This document shows, in pieces, positions 8,376 to 16,808 of a stretch of 64,000 bases of DNA (position 1 is its first letter; the number at the start of each line of letters is the position of its first letter). Made by a program: the position numbers and the translations under genes. The notes below the pieces were generated by a model, which made no database searches, was not told the origin of the DNA, and worked only from the letters and a program-made list of their open reading frames with translations. The DNA is from Azospirillum tabaci. GTDB lineage: Bacteria > Pseudomonadota > Alphaproteobacteria > Azospirillales > Azospirillaceae. The DNA is taken from NCBI RefSeq assembly GCF_014596085.1, contig NZ_JACCJY010000025.1, positions 1-64,000 of the forward strand, written 5' to 3'.

Positions 8376-10325
8376 TCAAGAATGCGCGGAGACCCGCTCG
8401 GCCAGCGCCGCCGCGACCTCTCCCGCCACCGCGCCCCAATCGCCGGGGCGGGGCTGGCGGAACAGGCGGGCGGTCGGGTACCAGGGGCTGTCGGCGCGGT
8501 CGAGCAGCCAGCGCCAGTCCGGCGCGTGGGACAGCAGCACCCACAGAGGGACGCCCAGCGCCCCGGCCAGATGGGCGGGCGCGGTGCAGGAGGACACCAC
8601 GAGGTCCAGCGACGCCATGATCGCCGCGGTGTCGGCGAAGTCGCGGATCTCCGGCGCCAGATCGGTGAACGACGGCGGCATCGCCCGCTGCGCCAGCTCG
8701 TCATGGCCGGGGCCGAGTTGCAGGCCGAAAAAGCGGCAGCCCGTCACCGCCAACAGCGGGGCCAGCGCCGCCAGCCCCGGCGACCGCTCCCGGTCACCGG
8801 CGAACTGCGGGTTGCCAGCCCAGACCAGCCCCACCTTGAGACCGTCACCGGCCAGCCGCTCCCGCCACGCCGCGGCGCGCGCCGGGTCCGCGGTCAGGTA
8901 GGGAGCGGCGGCGGGAATAGTCTCCAGCCGGGTGGCGAAGGCTCTCGGCAGGCTGAGCAGCGGGCATTGCCAGTCGAACCCCGGCAAGGGCTCGCCGCGC
9001 GCGAAGACCCGCTCCACTCCCGGCAGACCGCGAAACAGGGGAACCAGATCGGCCCCGGCCTCCAACAGCACGCGGGCACCGCGGGCGGCCACCAGCGGGG
9101 CGTAGCGGACGAACTGAATGGCGTCGCCGCGCCCCTGCTCCTCGTGCAGCAGGATGGTATGCCCGGCGATGTCCTCGCCGCTCCACAGCGGCTGCGGCAG
9201 GCCGCGCGGCTTCGTCGGGAAATCGGCCACGCCCCAGCGTGCCTCGTAATCCTCCCAACCGCCCGCCAAGTCACCGGCCAGGAGCCGGGCCAGGGAACGG
9301 TTCCAGCGCGCCTCGGCGCTGGCCGGCTGAAGGCGGACGGCCCGATCGTGCAGGCGCAGCGACGCGACGACCTCCCGCCGGTCGCGCAACCGGTTCGCCA
9401 GACCGCTCAGCGCGTTGCGGTGATCCGGTTGAAGGGCCAGAGCGCGGTGGAGCGTCCGCAAGCCGCCCGGTTCGGCAAACGACAGCACGTGCCAGCCGTT
9501 CGCCGCGTCCGGACGCAGCCGCAGCAGACGGCGCAGCGCCGTCATGGCCTCCTCCTCCCGACCTGTCTTGCGCCGGGCAGCGGCGAAAAGCTCCAACGCA
9601 CCGTCGTGCGCCGGGTCGAGCGCCAGCGCGCTGCGCAAGGCCGCAGCGACGGCGTCCCAGCGCCCCGCGTCATAATGGGCGCGGCCGAGATTGAGCCGAA
9701 CCGTGGCGTCTTCCGGCAGCAGGGCCGCGGCGTGCATCAGCGCCGCCAGCGCCGCCGGGTCCTTGACGCGCTGAAGCGCCACGCCGAGATGGTGCCACGC
9801 CTCCCCATGGTCGGGGCGCAGCCGGACGGCGCGGCGCAAGGCGGACACCGCTTCGCCGGTCCGACCTTCGTAGCGCAGCAGGATGCCGGTCTGAACCATC
9901 GGTTCGGCAAGGTCGGGCTGGATGATGATCGTGCGGCGGTAGGCCGCCACGGCGAGCCCACCCTGCCCCGCCTGCCGCGCCGCTCCCGCCAACGGAAAGG
10001 CGAGCGCCGCCGAATCGGGACAAAGACACAGGGCGGCGCGGTATTCCTCCGTCGCCGCGGCGGGATTGCCGCGGGCCTGATGCAGCTTCGCGAGGTTGGC
10101 GCGGTATTCGGGCAGGCCGGGGCGCAGCGCCACCGCCCGACCCAGCAGTCCGGCGGCCTGCTCAAACCGCCCGCCCTGGGCGCAGAGAAGGCCATAGAGG
10201 TGGAGGGCGTTCGGCTCGTCCGGAACGGCGTCGAGGATTCGCCCGTAGAGGGTCTCGGCCTCCTCCGTCCGCCCGGCGGTGTGAAGGTCGAGCGCGGTGG
10301 CCAGCGCCTCGTCCAGCGTCGCCAC
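8376..10325 (-). CDS. TPR-glycosyltransferase, FlmG-like flagellin glycosylation enzyme
   Basis: 649 residues. Residues 1 to about 360 are tandem tetratricopeptide repeats (units such as AVALRPGLPEYRANLAKLH and AVRLRPDHGEAWHHLGVAL). From about residue 370 comes a glycosyltransferase-9/GT41-like domain with LHEEQGRGDAIQFVRY, VGLVWAGNP and DLVVSSCTAPAHLAGALG, the donor-binding loop. Caulobacter FlmG has this architecture and uses its TPRs to bind flagellin and transfer pseudaminic acid. Gene context here (pse genes, flagellin) supports the same job. The start is GTG at 10325 with GGAG upstream; the in-frame extension to 10886 overlaps the nucleotidyltransferase gene and is rejected. Confidence 0.82.
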   Translation of the reverse strand: MATLDEALATALDLHTAGRTEEAETLYGRILDAVPDEPNALHLYGLLCAQGGRFEQAAGLLGRAVALRPGLPEYRANLAKLHQARGNPAAATEEYRAALCLCPDSAALAFPLAGAARQAGQGGLAVAAYRRTIIIQPDLAEPMVQTGILLRYEGRTGEAVSALRRAVRLRPDHGEAWHHLGVALQRVKDPAALAALMHAAALLPEDATVRLNLGRAHYDAGRWDAVAAALRSALALDPAHDGALELFAAARRKTGREEEAMTALRRLLRLRPDAANGWHVLSFAEPGGLRTLHRALALQPDHRNALSGLANRLRDRREVVASLRLHDRAVRLQPASAEARWNRSLARLLAGDLAGGWEDYEARWGVADFPTKPRGLPQPLWSGEDIAGHTILLHEEQGRGDAIQFVRYAPLVAARGARVLLEAGADLVPLFRGLPGVERVFARGEPLPGFDWQCPLLSLPRAFATRLETIPAAAPYLTADPARAAAWRERLAGDGLKVGLVWAGNPQFAGDRERSPGLAALAPLLAVTGCRFFGLQLGPGHDELAQRAMPPSFTDLAPEIRDFADTAAIMASLDLVVSSCTAPAHLAGALGVPLWVLLSHAPDWRWLLDRADSPWYPTARLFRQPRPGDWGAVAGEVAAALAERVSAHS

Positions 10326-10339
10326 GGCGCCCGCTCCGC

Positions 10340-11080
10340 TCAGGTCTCGCGGCCGCCGATCACGCTGGCGGCGACCGCCAGACTTTCCGGCGTGCCCATG
10401 TCGATGAAGCGCGCCTTGGCGACGTGGCCGTGCAGCGTTCCCGGCGGCATCTTGTGCAGCACGTCGCGGGTCAGCGAACTGGCCCCGGAGGCCGCGATGC
10501 GGTCGAGGAAGGCCGCGGAGAAGAGATAGACCCCGGCGTTGATGACCCCGCGCCCCGGCGCCTTGTCGAGGAACTGGCGGACCCGGCTGTCCGGACCGAC
10601 CTCCACCCGGCCGAAGCGGGCGGCGTCCTCCACCTCCACGCACAGGACCGACGCCTCCGCTCCCGACAGGCGGTGCGAGGCGACGAAGGCGCGCAGGTCG
10701 GCGTCTAGAAAGGTGTCGCCGCTCATCACCAGGACGGTGCCGGCCTTCAGGTCCTTGCGGATGTAGGCGAGCGCCGCGGCGGAGCCCATCTGGCTCGGCT
10801 CGATCTGGCAGACGACGTCCAACGACCGGTTGGTGTCGCCCTGGGCCAGCCACGCCGTCACCCGGTCGGCCAGATGGCCCAGACACAGCACCACCCGGCG
10901 CGCGCCGTAGGCCGCCAGATGGTCCAGCAGATGTCCGAGAAAGGCGCGGCCCGCGATGGGCGCAAGCACCTTGGGCGTGTCGCCCGAGACGCCCCGCATG
11001 CGCGAGCCGAGACCGCCGGCAAGCAGCGTGACGTCGATGTCCGTCAAGGCTTCCTCAGGCCGCACCGTGCTTCCCCTCAT
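10340..11080 (-). CDS. sugar-1-phosphate nucleotidyltransferase (HddC/RmlA-like)
   Basis: A 246-residue NTP_transferase with LLAGGLGSRMRGVSGDTPK, carrying the nucleotide-binding GG and catalytic Lys, then VMSGDTF for the metal site and a C-terminal FIDMGTPE. The family makes NDP-sugars from sugar-1-phosphates; the closest fit by eye is the heptose-1-phosphate guanylyltransferase type. It implies that a second activated sugar is used at this locus besides CMP-pseudaminate. The start ATG at 11080 (MRGSTV) was chosen over one 13 codons earlier. The TPR gene begins 14 bp downstream. Confidence 0.8.
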   Translation of the reverse strand: MRGSTVRPEEALTDIDVTLLAGGLGSRMRGVSGDTPKVLAPIAGRAFLGHLLDHLAAYGARRVVLCLGHLADRVTAWLAQGDTNRSLDVVCQIEPSQMGSAAALAYIRKDLKAGTVLVMSGDTFLDADLRAFVASHRLSGAEASVLCVEVEDAARFGRVEVGPDSRVRQFLDKAPGRGVINAGVYLFSAAFLDRIAASGASSLTRDVLHKMPPGTLHGHVAKARFIDMGTPESLAVAASVIGGRET

Positions 11081-11211
11081 GCTTCCGGCGCCACGGCGCC
11101 GCCCCCACCCCCGCCGCATACCGCGTCGGCGGTGGATTGGTCAAACATTCGGTGGGGGTGACGGCGAACTTTCCCGGCCGACCGCCCACCGTAAGCCCCC
11201 CGCCGCACAGC

Positions 11212-11763
11212 CTATTCCGCGAAGGCGGTCAGCGTGGTTTCGCGCGAAAAGATATGGGGGTGCCCCTCCCAATCGCTGCGCAGCGTCTCGAACACATGGA
11301 CGTCGTGGAAACGGCCATATTTGTGAACATGCTGACGCAGCACCCCGACCTCGCGCGCTTTCACAACCCTCTGGATGCGGATGACCGTGTCGTTGCCCTC
11401 CATGAAATAGTTGAAGAGCTTGTTCATCCCCAATCCATAGAAGCAATAGTCCATGATGAAGCAGTGCAGGAAGCCGGCAAGCTTCCGCCGGTCCCGTTCC
11501 TCGACGATGTACGAGCCGGAGGAGCAGCGCAGATGCACTCGATCGATGTCATAGTAGGAAAGATAGCCGACCGGGCGGCCCTCATGCTCGATGATGAAAT
11601 GGCGGAAGTCCGCGCGGGCATCCATCGCGGCCAGCCACGCGCGCTGCCGCTCGACGTCCGGGTTCTCCAGATCGGTGAACATGAAGCGGGTGATCGACGG
11701 CTCGGTGCGCCAGCGCAGCAGCATCTCGGCATCGTCGGTCGTCGGTCGGCGGAAGCGGAACAT
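11212..11763 (-). CDS. GNAT N-acetyltransferase, PseH-like
   Basis: A 183-residue GNAT protein beginning RFRRPTTDDAEMLLRWR, followed by ITRFMFTD, GYLSYYDID and GMNKLFNYF. These match the layout of PseH and related amino-sugar acetyltransferases (RPW-type start, then YGLGMNKL in place of the usual R/Q-x-x-G/A acetyl-CoA loop). It should N-acylate UDP-4-amino-4,6-dideoxy-altrosamine on the pseudaminic route. Given the acyl-ACP genes nearby it might use another acyl donor. A 131-bp gap separates it from the next gene downstream. Confidence 0.7.
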   Translation of the reverse strand: MFRFRRPTTDDAEMLLRWRTEPSITRFMFTDLENPDVERQRAWLAAMDARADFRHFIIEHEGRPVGYLSYYDIDRVHLRCSSGSYIVEERDRRKLAGFLHCFIMDYCFYGLGMNKLFNYFMEGNDTVIRIQRVVKAREVGVLRQHVHKYGRFHDVHVFETLRSDWEGHPHIFSRETTLTAFAE

Positions 11764-11792
11764 GAACCCTTACCCTTCGAACGCGTGCGGCG

Positions 11793-12575
11793 TCACGTCG
11801 CCAGATAACCGCCATCCACCGGCAGCATCACCCCGTTGATCCAGCCGCTGGCCGACGACAGCAGGAAGGCGATAGCCGAGGCCACGTCCTCCGGCTTGCC
11901 GAAGCCCATGGGATGGGCGGCGCGGATCGCCTCGAACTGCTCCGCCGTGGTGGTGCGGCGGAAGCGCTCCATCATCTCCGTCTCGACCATCGCCGGGGCG
12001 ACGCAGTTGACGCGGATGCCGTCGCGCAGGAACTCCATGGCCAGCCCGCGGGTGGCCGAGACCAGCCCGCCCTTGGCCGCCGAATAGACCACGTTGCCCG
12101 GCTGCCCGATCTCCGCCGCGACGGAGGACACCAGCACCAGCGCCGCCGGTTCGGCGTGGCAGCCCTTCTGCCGCAGGCCGCGGGCCAACGCCAGCGCGCT
12201 CAGCAGGTTGGCGTGCAGGATGCCGTCGAAGAAGGCTTGATCGACGCCGCGCACCGGCTTGCCGATCTGAACCCCGGCGCAATGGGCCAGCCCGGCGATG
12301 GGGCCGCCGGATTCCGCCTGCGCCTTGACCCAGCCGGGGATGGCATCGCTGTCCGACAGGTCGAACGCGGCCCTCCGATGCCCCTCCCCCGGCAGAAGCG
12401 CCAGCGTTTCATTGAGCCGCCCGGCGTCGCGCCCGTTGAGGGTGACCCGCGCGCCGAGTTTGGCAGCGAGCAGCGCCGTCGCCCGCCCGATCCCGGCGGA
12501 GGCGCCGGTGACCAGGACGTGCCGTCCGGTGAGATCGACGAGCGGGCTCATGTCCTTGGTCATGTCTCGGCTCAT
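11793..12575 (-). CDS. short-chain dehydrogenase/reductase
   Basis: A 260-residue classical SDR: TGASAGIG cofactor site, SSVAAEIG with the catalytic Ser, YSAAK, and a C-terminal LPVDGGY. The ATG at 12575 overlaps the Rieske oxygenase stop by four bases, though ATGs at 12563 and 12551 are also possible. It is a paralogue of the SDR at 14913 (shared VPGW...GGP.AGL.H segment), so both flanks of the divergent promoter carry an oxidoreductase of the same subfamily. Substrate unknown; acyl chain or sugar oxidation are both possible. Confidence 0.82.
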   Translation of the reverse strand: MSRDMTKDMSPLVDLTGRHVLVTGASAGIGRATALLAAKLGARVTLNGRDAGRLNETLALLPGEGHRRAAFDLSDSDAIPGWVKAQAESGGPIAGLAHCAGVQIGKPVRGVDQAFFDGILHANLLSALALARGLRQKGCHAEPAALVLVSSVAAEIGQPGNVVYSAAKGGLVSATRGLAMEFLRDGIRVNCVAPAMVETEMMERFRRTTTAEQFEAIRAAHPMGFGKPEDVASAIAFLLSSASGWINGVMLPVDGGYLAT

Positions 12576-13699
12576 TCGGCGGCCATGCGGGCGAGCCACG
12601 CCCGGTGGAAGGCGGCGATGCGCTCCTCGCAGGAGCCGAGAACGGCCGGAGCCTGCGCTTGCTTCAGCCCCTTATGGGTGGATTCGGCGACGCGCTGGTC
12701 CTCGCCAAGGATCGTGCGGTTGAAGCCGGCGACGTTGGCCTCCACCGCCTTGCGCGCGGCCCCGCCCTTGGTCTGCGGCTTGGACGTCTCGCCCAGGAAC
12801 AGGCGGTAATGCAGGTCGCAGCGGTCCGGCCCGACGGGGTCGTAGGTCTGGACGCTCATCAGCGCACCGTGGGAGACGCCGATGGCGAGGTTGGGGAAGA
12901 TCAGATAATGGTCGTAGCTTTCCAGCCGGTCGCTGCGCGGCAAACCCATCTTTTGGGTCACCCCGTCCCACCAGCGCGCCGAGCCATCGGAAAGCTGGCT
13001 GACGCCCCGCGAATGCTCGCCCTCGTAGGAGCAGATCCACACCTTCTTGACGTAGCCCTTGAAGGTTTCCGGGTGGGTGGCGTCGACGTGGTAGACCTCC
13101 AGCGCGCTTTCCAGCGCCGCCTTCCAGTTGGCGTTCCAGGGCAGCACGCCCTCGTCGATACGGTCGGTGAACAGCTCCGACAGATGGTCGAGGACGGCGC
13201 CGTAAGCCCCCAGCTGCTCGTCCAGCCCCGCCCCGGCCGGCTCCAGCCGGATGAAGACGAAGCGGCCCCGCACCGCCACCTCGAAGCGCCGCAGGGCGAG
13301 ACGCTTCTTCGCGGCGTCATCCAGCCCAAAATGCTCGCGGTTGCCGGGGATGCCGACAGGAACGCCGTCGCGGTTGAAGACCCAGCCGTGATAGGGGCAG
13401 ACCGGCTTGCCGTTGCCGCAGGGTCGCAGATGGATCAGCGAATAGCGGTGCGTGCAGACGTTGTGATAGGCCCGCAGCTCCCCGTCGAAATTCTGAATCA
13501 GCACCGAGGTGCCGGCGATGTCGGCGGTGATGAAGTCGTTGTCGTTGCGCAGGTCGTCCGTAAATCCAACGAACATCCAGCAGCGGCGGAAGATTCGCGC
13601 CGCCTCTTCGGCGTGATTGGCCTCGCCGGAGTAACGTTGCGGCGGGATCACCATGTCGGGCGGGGGCGAAAGCCGGCTTTGCTGAACCCGGTCATCCAT
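12572..13699 (-). CDS. Rieske non-heme iron oxygenase, large subunit type
   Basis: A 375-residue aromatic-ring-hydroxylase-type oxygenase. The Rieske cluster ligands are CTHRYSLIH and CPYHGW, spaced normally. The catalytic domain has NWKAALESALEVYHVDATHP, containing the bridging Asp/Glu and the two iron-binding His. Such enzymes hydroxylate, demethylate or desaturate using electrons from a reductase; no reductase or ferredoxin gene is seen nearby. It heads the glycosylation gene train, so the target may be the sugar or its acyl group. The start ATG at 13699 has GGGA before it; an ATG four codons earlier (13711) lacks a ribosome site. Confidence 0.85.
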   Translation of the reverse strand: MDDRVQQSRLSPPPDMVIPPQRYSGEANHAEEAARIFRRCWMFVGFTDDLRNDNDFITADIAGTSVLIQNFDGELRAYHNVCTHRYSLIHLRPCGNGKPVCPYHGWVFNRDGVPVGIPGNREHFGLDDAAKKRLALRRFEVAVRGRFVFIRLEPAGAGLDEQLGAYGAVLDHLSELFTDRIDEGVLPWNANWKAALESALEVYHVDATHPETFKGYVKKVWICSYEGEHSRGVSQLSDGSARWWDGVTQKMGLPRSDRLESYDHYLIFPNLAIGVSHGALMSVQTYDPVGPDRCDLHYRLFLGETSKPQTKGGAARKAVEANVAGFNRTILGEDQRVAESTHKGLKQAQAPAVLGSCEERIAAFHRAWLARMAAE

Positions 13700-13818
13700 G
13701 GCTGATCCCATTTATCGGTTCGTTAATCATTCGACCCTTAGCGTTCTTTCGGTTAATAGTCTCCGAATTCGCCCAAGTCCAGGACGGACGGAAAGGCGGC
13801 GGAGGGAGGGAGCATCCG

Positions 13819-14901
13819 GTGAAGGCCATCATCGAGGGCGTGCGCATCGCGGGTTTCCGGGCCGCCGTGCCGCCGCACCGCCATTCCTTCCTGGAGGACC
13901 ACTCCCTCTTCACGGCGGAGGAGGCGGAGAAGCTGTTCGCCACCACCGGCGTGTACGAGCGGCGCATCGCCCCGCCGCACATCTGCGCGTCGGACATGTG
14001 CGTGGCGGCCGCGGAGGGGCTGCTCGCCCAGCTCGGCTGGGACCCGTCCAGCGTGGACGTGCTGGTCTTCGTGTCGCAGGACCCCGACTACAACGTGCCC
14101 GCGACCTCCTGCGTCATGCAGAAGCGGCTGGGACTGCCCACGGGAGCGGCCTGCTTCGATGTCAATCTGGGCTGCTCCGGCTTCGTCTACGGGCTGTGGA
14201 TGGCCGGGCGGCTGCTCGGCGGATCGACGGGCCGGCGGGCGATCGTGCTGTGCGGCGACACCAGCTCGCGCCACCTCGTGCCAGGCGACCGTTCCACCCT
14301 ACCGTTGTTCGGCGACGCAGGCGGAGCCGTGGCGCTGGAGGTCAGCCAAGGGGCCGCGCCGATCCACGTCGTCGTCGGTACCGACGGCGGCGGCGCCAAG
14401 AACATCTGGGTCAAAGCCGGCGGGCGCCGCAACTCGCTGGTGCCGGGCCGCGAGCCCTGGCCGGCGGAGAAGCAGGAGCGCATGTTCACCGACTCCCGCT
14501 TGGCGCTGAATGGGGCGGAGGTCTTCGCCTTCACGCTGCGCGCCGTGCCGCCGCTGGTCCGCGAGACGTTGGAGTTCGCCGGCGTGGGGGTCGAGGACAT
14601 CGACCTCTGCGTGATGCACCAGGCCAACGCCTTCATGCTGGAGCATCTGCGTAAGAAGACCAAGTTCCCGCCGGAAAAATTCCTCGTGGACATGCACGAT
14701 TTCGGCAACACCAGCTCCGCCTCCATCCCGCTGGCGGTCAGCCATCGGCTGGGCGAGGCGCTGTCCACCGGCACGCGCAAGATGCTGCTGGCCGGCTTCG
14801 GCGTCGGCTGGTCCTGGGGCGCCGTGGTCGCCGACGTCGGGCCGATCCCGGCCCCGGAGGTGCAGGAGATCCCCGACGATTTCCCCCTGCTGACTCCCTG
14901 A
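13819..14901 (+). CDS. FabH-like 3-oxoacyl-ACP synthase III (second copy)
   Basis: A 360-residue thiolase-fold synthase closely related to the one at 478-1590. It has the same Cys (NLGCSGFVYG), His (MHQAN) and Asn (GNTSS) triad and the same C-terminal GFGVGWSWG. It starts at GTG 13819, eight bases after a strong purine run (GGAGGGAGGG). It is transcribed divergently from the Rieske gene across a 119-bp AT-richer gap and followed 11 bp later by an SDR gene. Two intact copies suggest two condensation steps or two acyl products. Confidence 0.88.
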   Translation: MKAIIEGVRIAGFRAAVPPHRHSFLEDHSLFTAEEAEKLFATTGVYERRIAPPHICASDMCVAAAEGLLAQLGWDPSSVDVLVFVSQDPDYNVPATSCVMQKRLGLPTGAACFDVNLGCSGFVYGLWMAGRLLGGSTGRRAIVLCGDTSSRHLVPGDRSTLPLFGDAGGAVALEVSQGAAPIHVVVGTDGGGAKNIWVKAGGRRNSLVPGREPWPAEKQERMFTDSRLALNGAEVFAFTLRAVPPLVRETLEFAGVGVEDIDLCVMHQANAFMLEHLRKKTKFPPEKFLVDMHDFGNTSSASIPLAVSHRLGEALSTGTRKMLLAGFGVGWSWGAVVADVGPIPAPEVQEIPDDFPLLTP

Positions 14902-14912
14902 GCCGCCGAACC

Positions 14913-15683
14913 ATGCGCAACCCGCTCGACCTCACGGGACGGCGCCTGCTGGTGACCGGAGCGTCCGCCGACAGCGACATAGGGCGGGAGATCTGCCGGA
15001 CCCTGGCCGGGCTGGGCGCCGCCCTCACGCTGGTCGGCCGCCGCGCCGACGCGCTGGAGGCCACACGCGCGCTTCTGGACGAACCGGAGCGGCACAGCGT
15101 CGCACCCTTCGACCTGACCGACCTCGACGCCGTCCCCGGTTGGATGAAGGGTCTGGCGGAGGCGGGCGGCCCCTTCGCCGGGCTGGTCCATTCCGCGTCT
15201 GAGCAGGGCTATTCCGTGCTGCGGCAGGTCAACCGGGCGCAGTTCGACCGTTATTTCACGCTCAATGTCGGGGCCTCGCTGATGCTGGCGCGCGGCTTCC
15301 ACCAGAAGGGCGTCTTCGCTCCGGGCGGCGGGTCGATCGTCTATGTCGGGTCGGTCGCCGGGCTGAAGGGCCAGAAGGGCCGCTCACTCTACGCCGCGAG
15401 CAAGGCTGCGCTGGTCTCGGTGGCGCAATCGCTGGCGCTGGAACTGGCCGACAAGCGAATCCGCGTCAATGTGGTCGCCCCGGCGGTGGTGCTGGGCGCC
15501 AAGGCGGAGAAGCAGTTCGCCATGCTGCCGGCGGAGCAGAACGCGGCGCTGGCTGCCGCCCACCCGCTGGGCTACGGCGCGCCGCAGGACGTGGCCGACG
15601 CGGTGGCCTATCTGCTGGCCGACAGTGGGCGCTGGATAACCGGGACCGTGCTTCCGGTGGACGGCGGCTTCACCGCGGGGTAA
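14913..15683 (+). CDS. SDR with altered cofactor motif
   Basis: A 256-residue SDR with SVAGLKGQ, YAASK and LPVDGGF intact. The cofactor-binding loop reads TGASADSDIG instead of TGxxxGIG: it is two residues longer and has lost the middle glycine. This is slightly reminiscent of the enoyl-ACP reductase (FabI) subgroup, where the first loop is also extended. Paired with the second FabH-like synthase, it may reduce the same acyl intermediate. It faces pseG tail to tail, 22 bp apart. Confidence 0.82.
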   Translation: MRNPLDLTGRRLLVTGASADSDIGREICRTLAGLGAALTLVGRRADALEATRALLDEPERHSVAPFDLTDLDAVPGWMKGLAEAGGPFAGLVHSASEQGYSVLRQVNRAQFDRYFTLNVGASLMLARGFHQKGVFAPGGGSIVYVGSVAGLKGQKGRSLYAASKAALVSVAQSLALELADKRIRVNVVAPAVVLGAKAEKQFAMLPAEQNAALAAAHPLGYGAPQDVADAVAYLLADSGRWITGTVLPVDGGFTAG

Positions 15684-15705
15684 CCGCGCCCGACCACCAT
15701 CGCCC

Positions 15706-16791
15706 TCACCCTCCCCTCTCCCCGGAGGGGAGAGGGTTAATGGGAGCGTCGGCGTTCGTGACGGCCTCCGCCAGCGCCTGCGCGATGCGCAAGGCGCCCC
15801 GGCCATCGACGATCCCGGCCAGCTTGCCCGCCATGGTCCGCCGCCGCGCCGGATCGGCCCAAAGCTCCAGCGCCATGTCAGCGATCCGCTCGGCCGCGCC
15901 TTCGGTCTGCCCAGCCACCAGGGCGCACCAGCCCAGGGCTTCCGACTGGCGGGCGGCCTCCAACTGGTTGTCGGCGATGGTGACGAGGACGGCGGGCGTG
16001 CCGATGGCCGCCAGCTCCCCCGTCGTGGTGCCCGCCGCCGAAACGGCCAGCCCGGCCTGCGCCATCAGGTGCCCCATGCGCGGCGTGTCGCGGTGCAGCC
16101 GCACGCTGTCTTTGAAACATCCCGCCGCGGCCTCCACCGCGGCCGCGTCGCGCACCGCCCCGCCGACCGCCACATCCAGCCAGACGCCGGGCGGCAGGCG
16201 GGGCGCGAGGCGTTCGATCACCGGAGCCGTCAGCCCCAGCGGGTCGGAGCCGCCGAAGGTGACCAGCAGGCCGCGGCGTTCCTCCAGCGGCGGCTTGGGC
16301 GCCGCCGCGGCCTCCCGCACCTCCCGCCGCAACGGCGCGTGGGCGGGGCCGAGCAGCAGCCGGGCGTCCGGGTTGCCCTTACGGTAAGGCAGCGACGCGG
16401 CGTCCGGCGCGGCGTTGACGATCAGTCGGGCGTGGATGGGCTCCCCCGATCCTGCGTCGTCGAAGGCCAGGATGCACAGCCCCGTACCGGCCAGTCCGGC
16501 CCGCCAGTCTTCCCCGAACCCGTAGCCGTCCAGCACGACGGCGGCAACACCGGCTTCCACCGCGATGGCGCGGGTCGCGGCAAGGTCGGCGGCGCTGCCA
16601 GGGGCGGCGTCGATCCGGTGCGTGGCCATGCCGGCAGCGTGCAGCCGCTCTTCCAAAGCCGGAGGCAGGCTCGCCACGGCGAACAGGGCGTCGCCGCCCA
16701 ATTCCTGCACGGCTTCCGCCACGGCGAGGCAGCGCATGACATGCCCGGCCCCGATGGATGCCCCGGCGTCGGCGCGGAACAGCACCCTCAT
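15706..16791 (-). CDS. pseG: UDP-2,4-diacetamido-2,4,6-trideoxy-altropyranose hydrolase
   Basis: Removes UDP from the precursor to give the free sugar used by PseI. 361 residues: FRADAGASIGAGHVMRCLAV is the family N-terminus, with a GT-B-like fold and donor loop LVTFGGSDP and SAAGTTTGELAAIG. The ATG at 16791 has GGGAA upstream; a TTG at 16812 would overlap the preceding stop. It is the last gene of a cydA-cydB-unknown-pseG series and is far from pseI in the same locus. The last eight codons run into a palindromic repeat, so the C-terminus (LPSGERGG) looks repeat-derived. Confidence 0.88.
   Translation of the reverse strand: MRVLFRADAGASIGAGHVMRCLAVAEAVQELGGDALFAVASLPPALEERLHAAGMATHRIDAAPGSAADLAATRAIAVEAGVAAVVLDGYGFGEDWRAGLAGTGLCILAFDDAGSGEPIHARLIVNAAPDAASLPYRKGNPDARLLLGPAHAPLRREVREAAAAPKPPLEERRGLLVTFGGSDPLGLTAPVIERLAPRLPPGVWLDVAVGGAVRDAAAVEAAAGCFKDSVRLHRDTPRMGHLMAQAGLAVSAAGTTTGELAAIGTPAVLVTIADNQLEAARQSEALGWCALVAGQTEGAAERIADMALELWADPARRRTMAGKLAGIVDGRGALRIAQALAEAVTNADAPINPLPSGERGG
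15711..15736. repeat. short GC-rich palindrome at the pseG 3' end
   Basis: CCCTCTCC and GGAGAGGG arms form a near-perfect hairpin. It matches the arm of the longer repeats at 21183, 26563 and 49557. Here only one arm is present, and it supplies the last codons of pseG. Confidence 0.7.
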
Positions 16792-16808
16792 GCGCTGATT
16801 CCCGGAGC

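Noticed and set aside
5518..8901. A plus-strand open frame of over 1100 codons opposite pseI and the glycosyltransferase gene
   Set aside because: It is the antisense shadow of well-conserved genes, an effect of high GC at third positions. Its protein is low-complexity (Arg, Gly, Gln, His) with no motifs.
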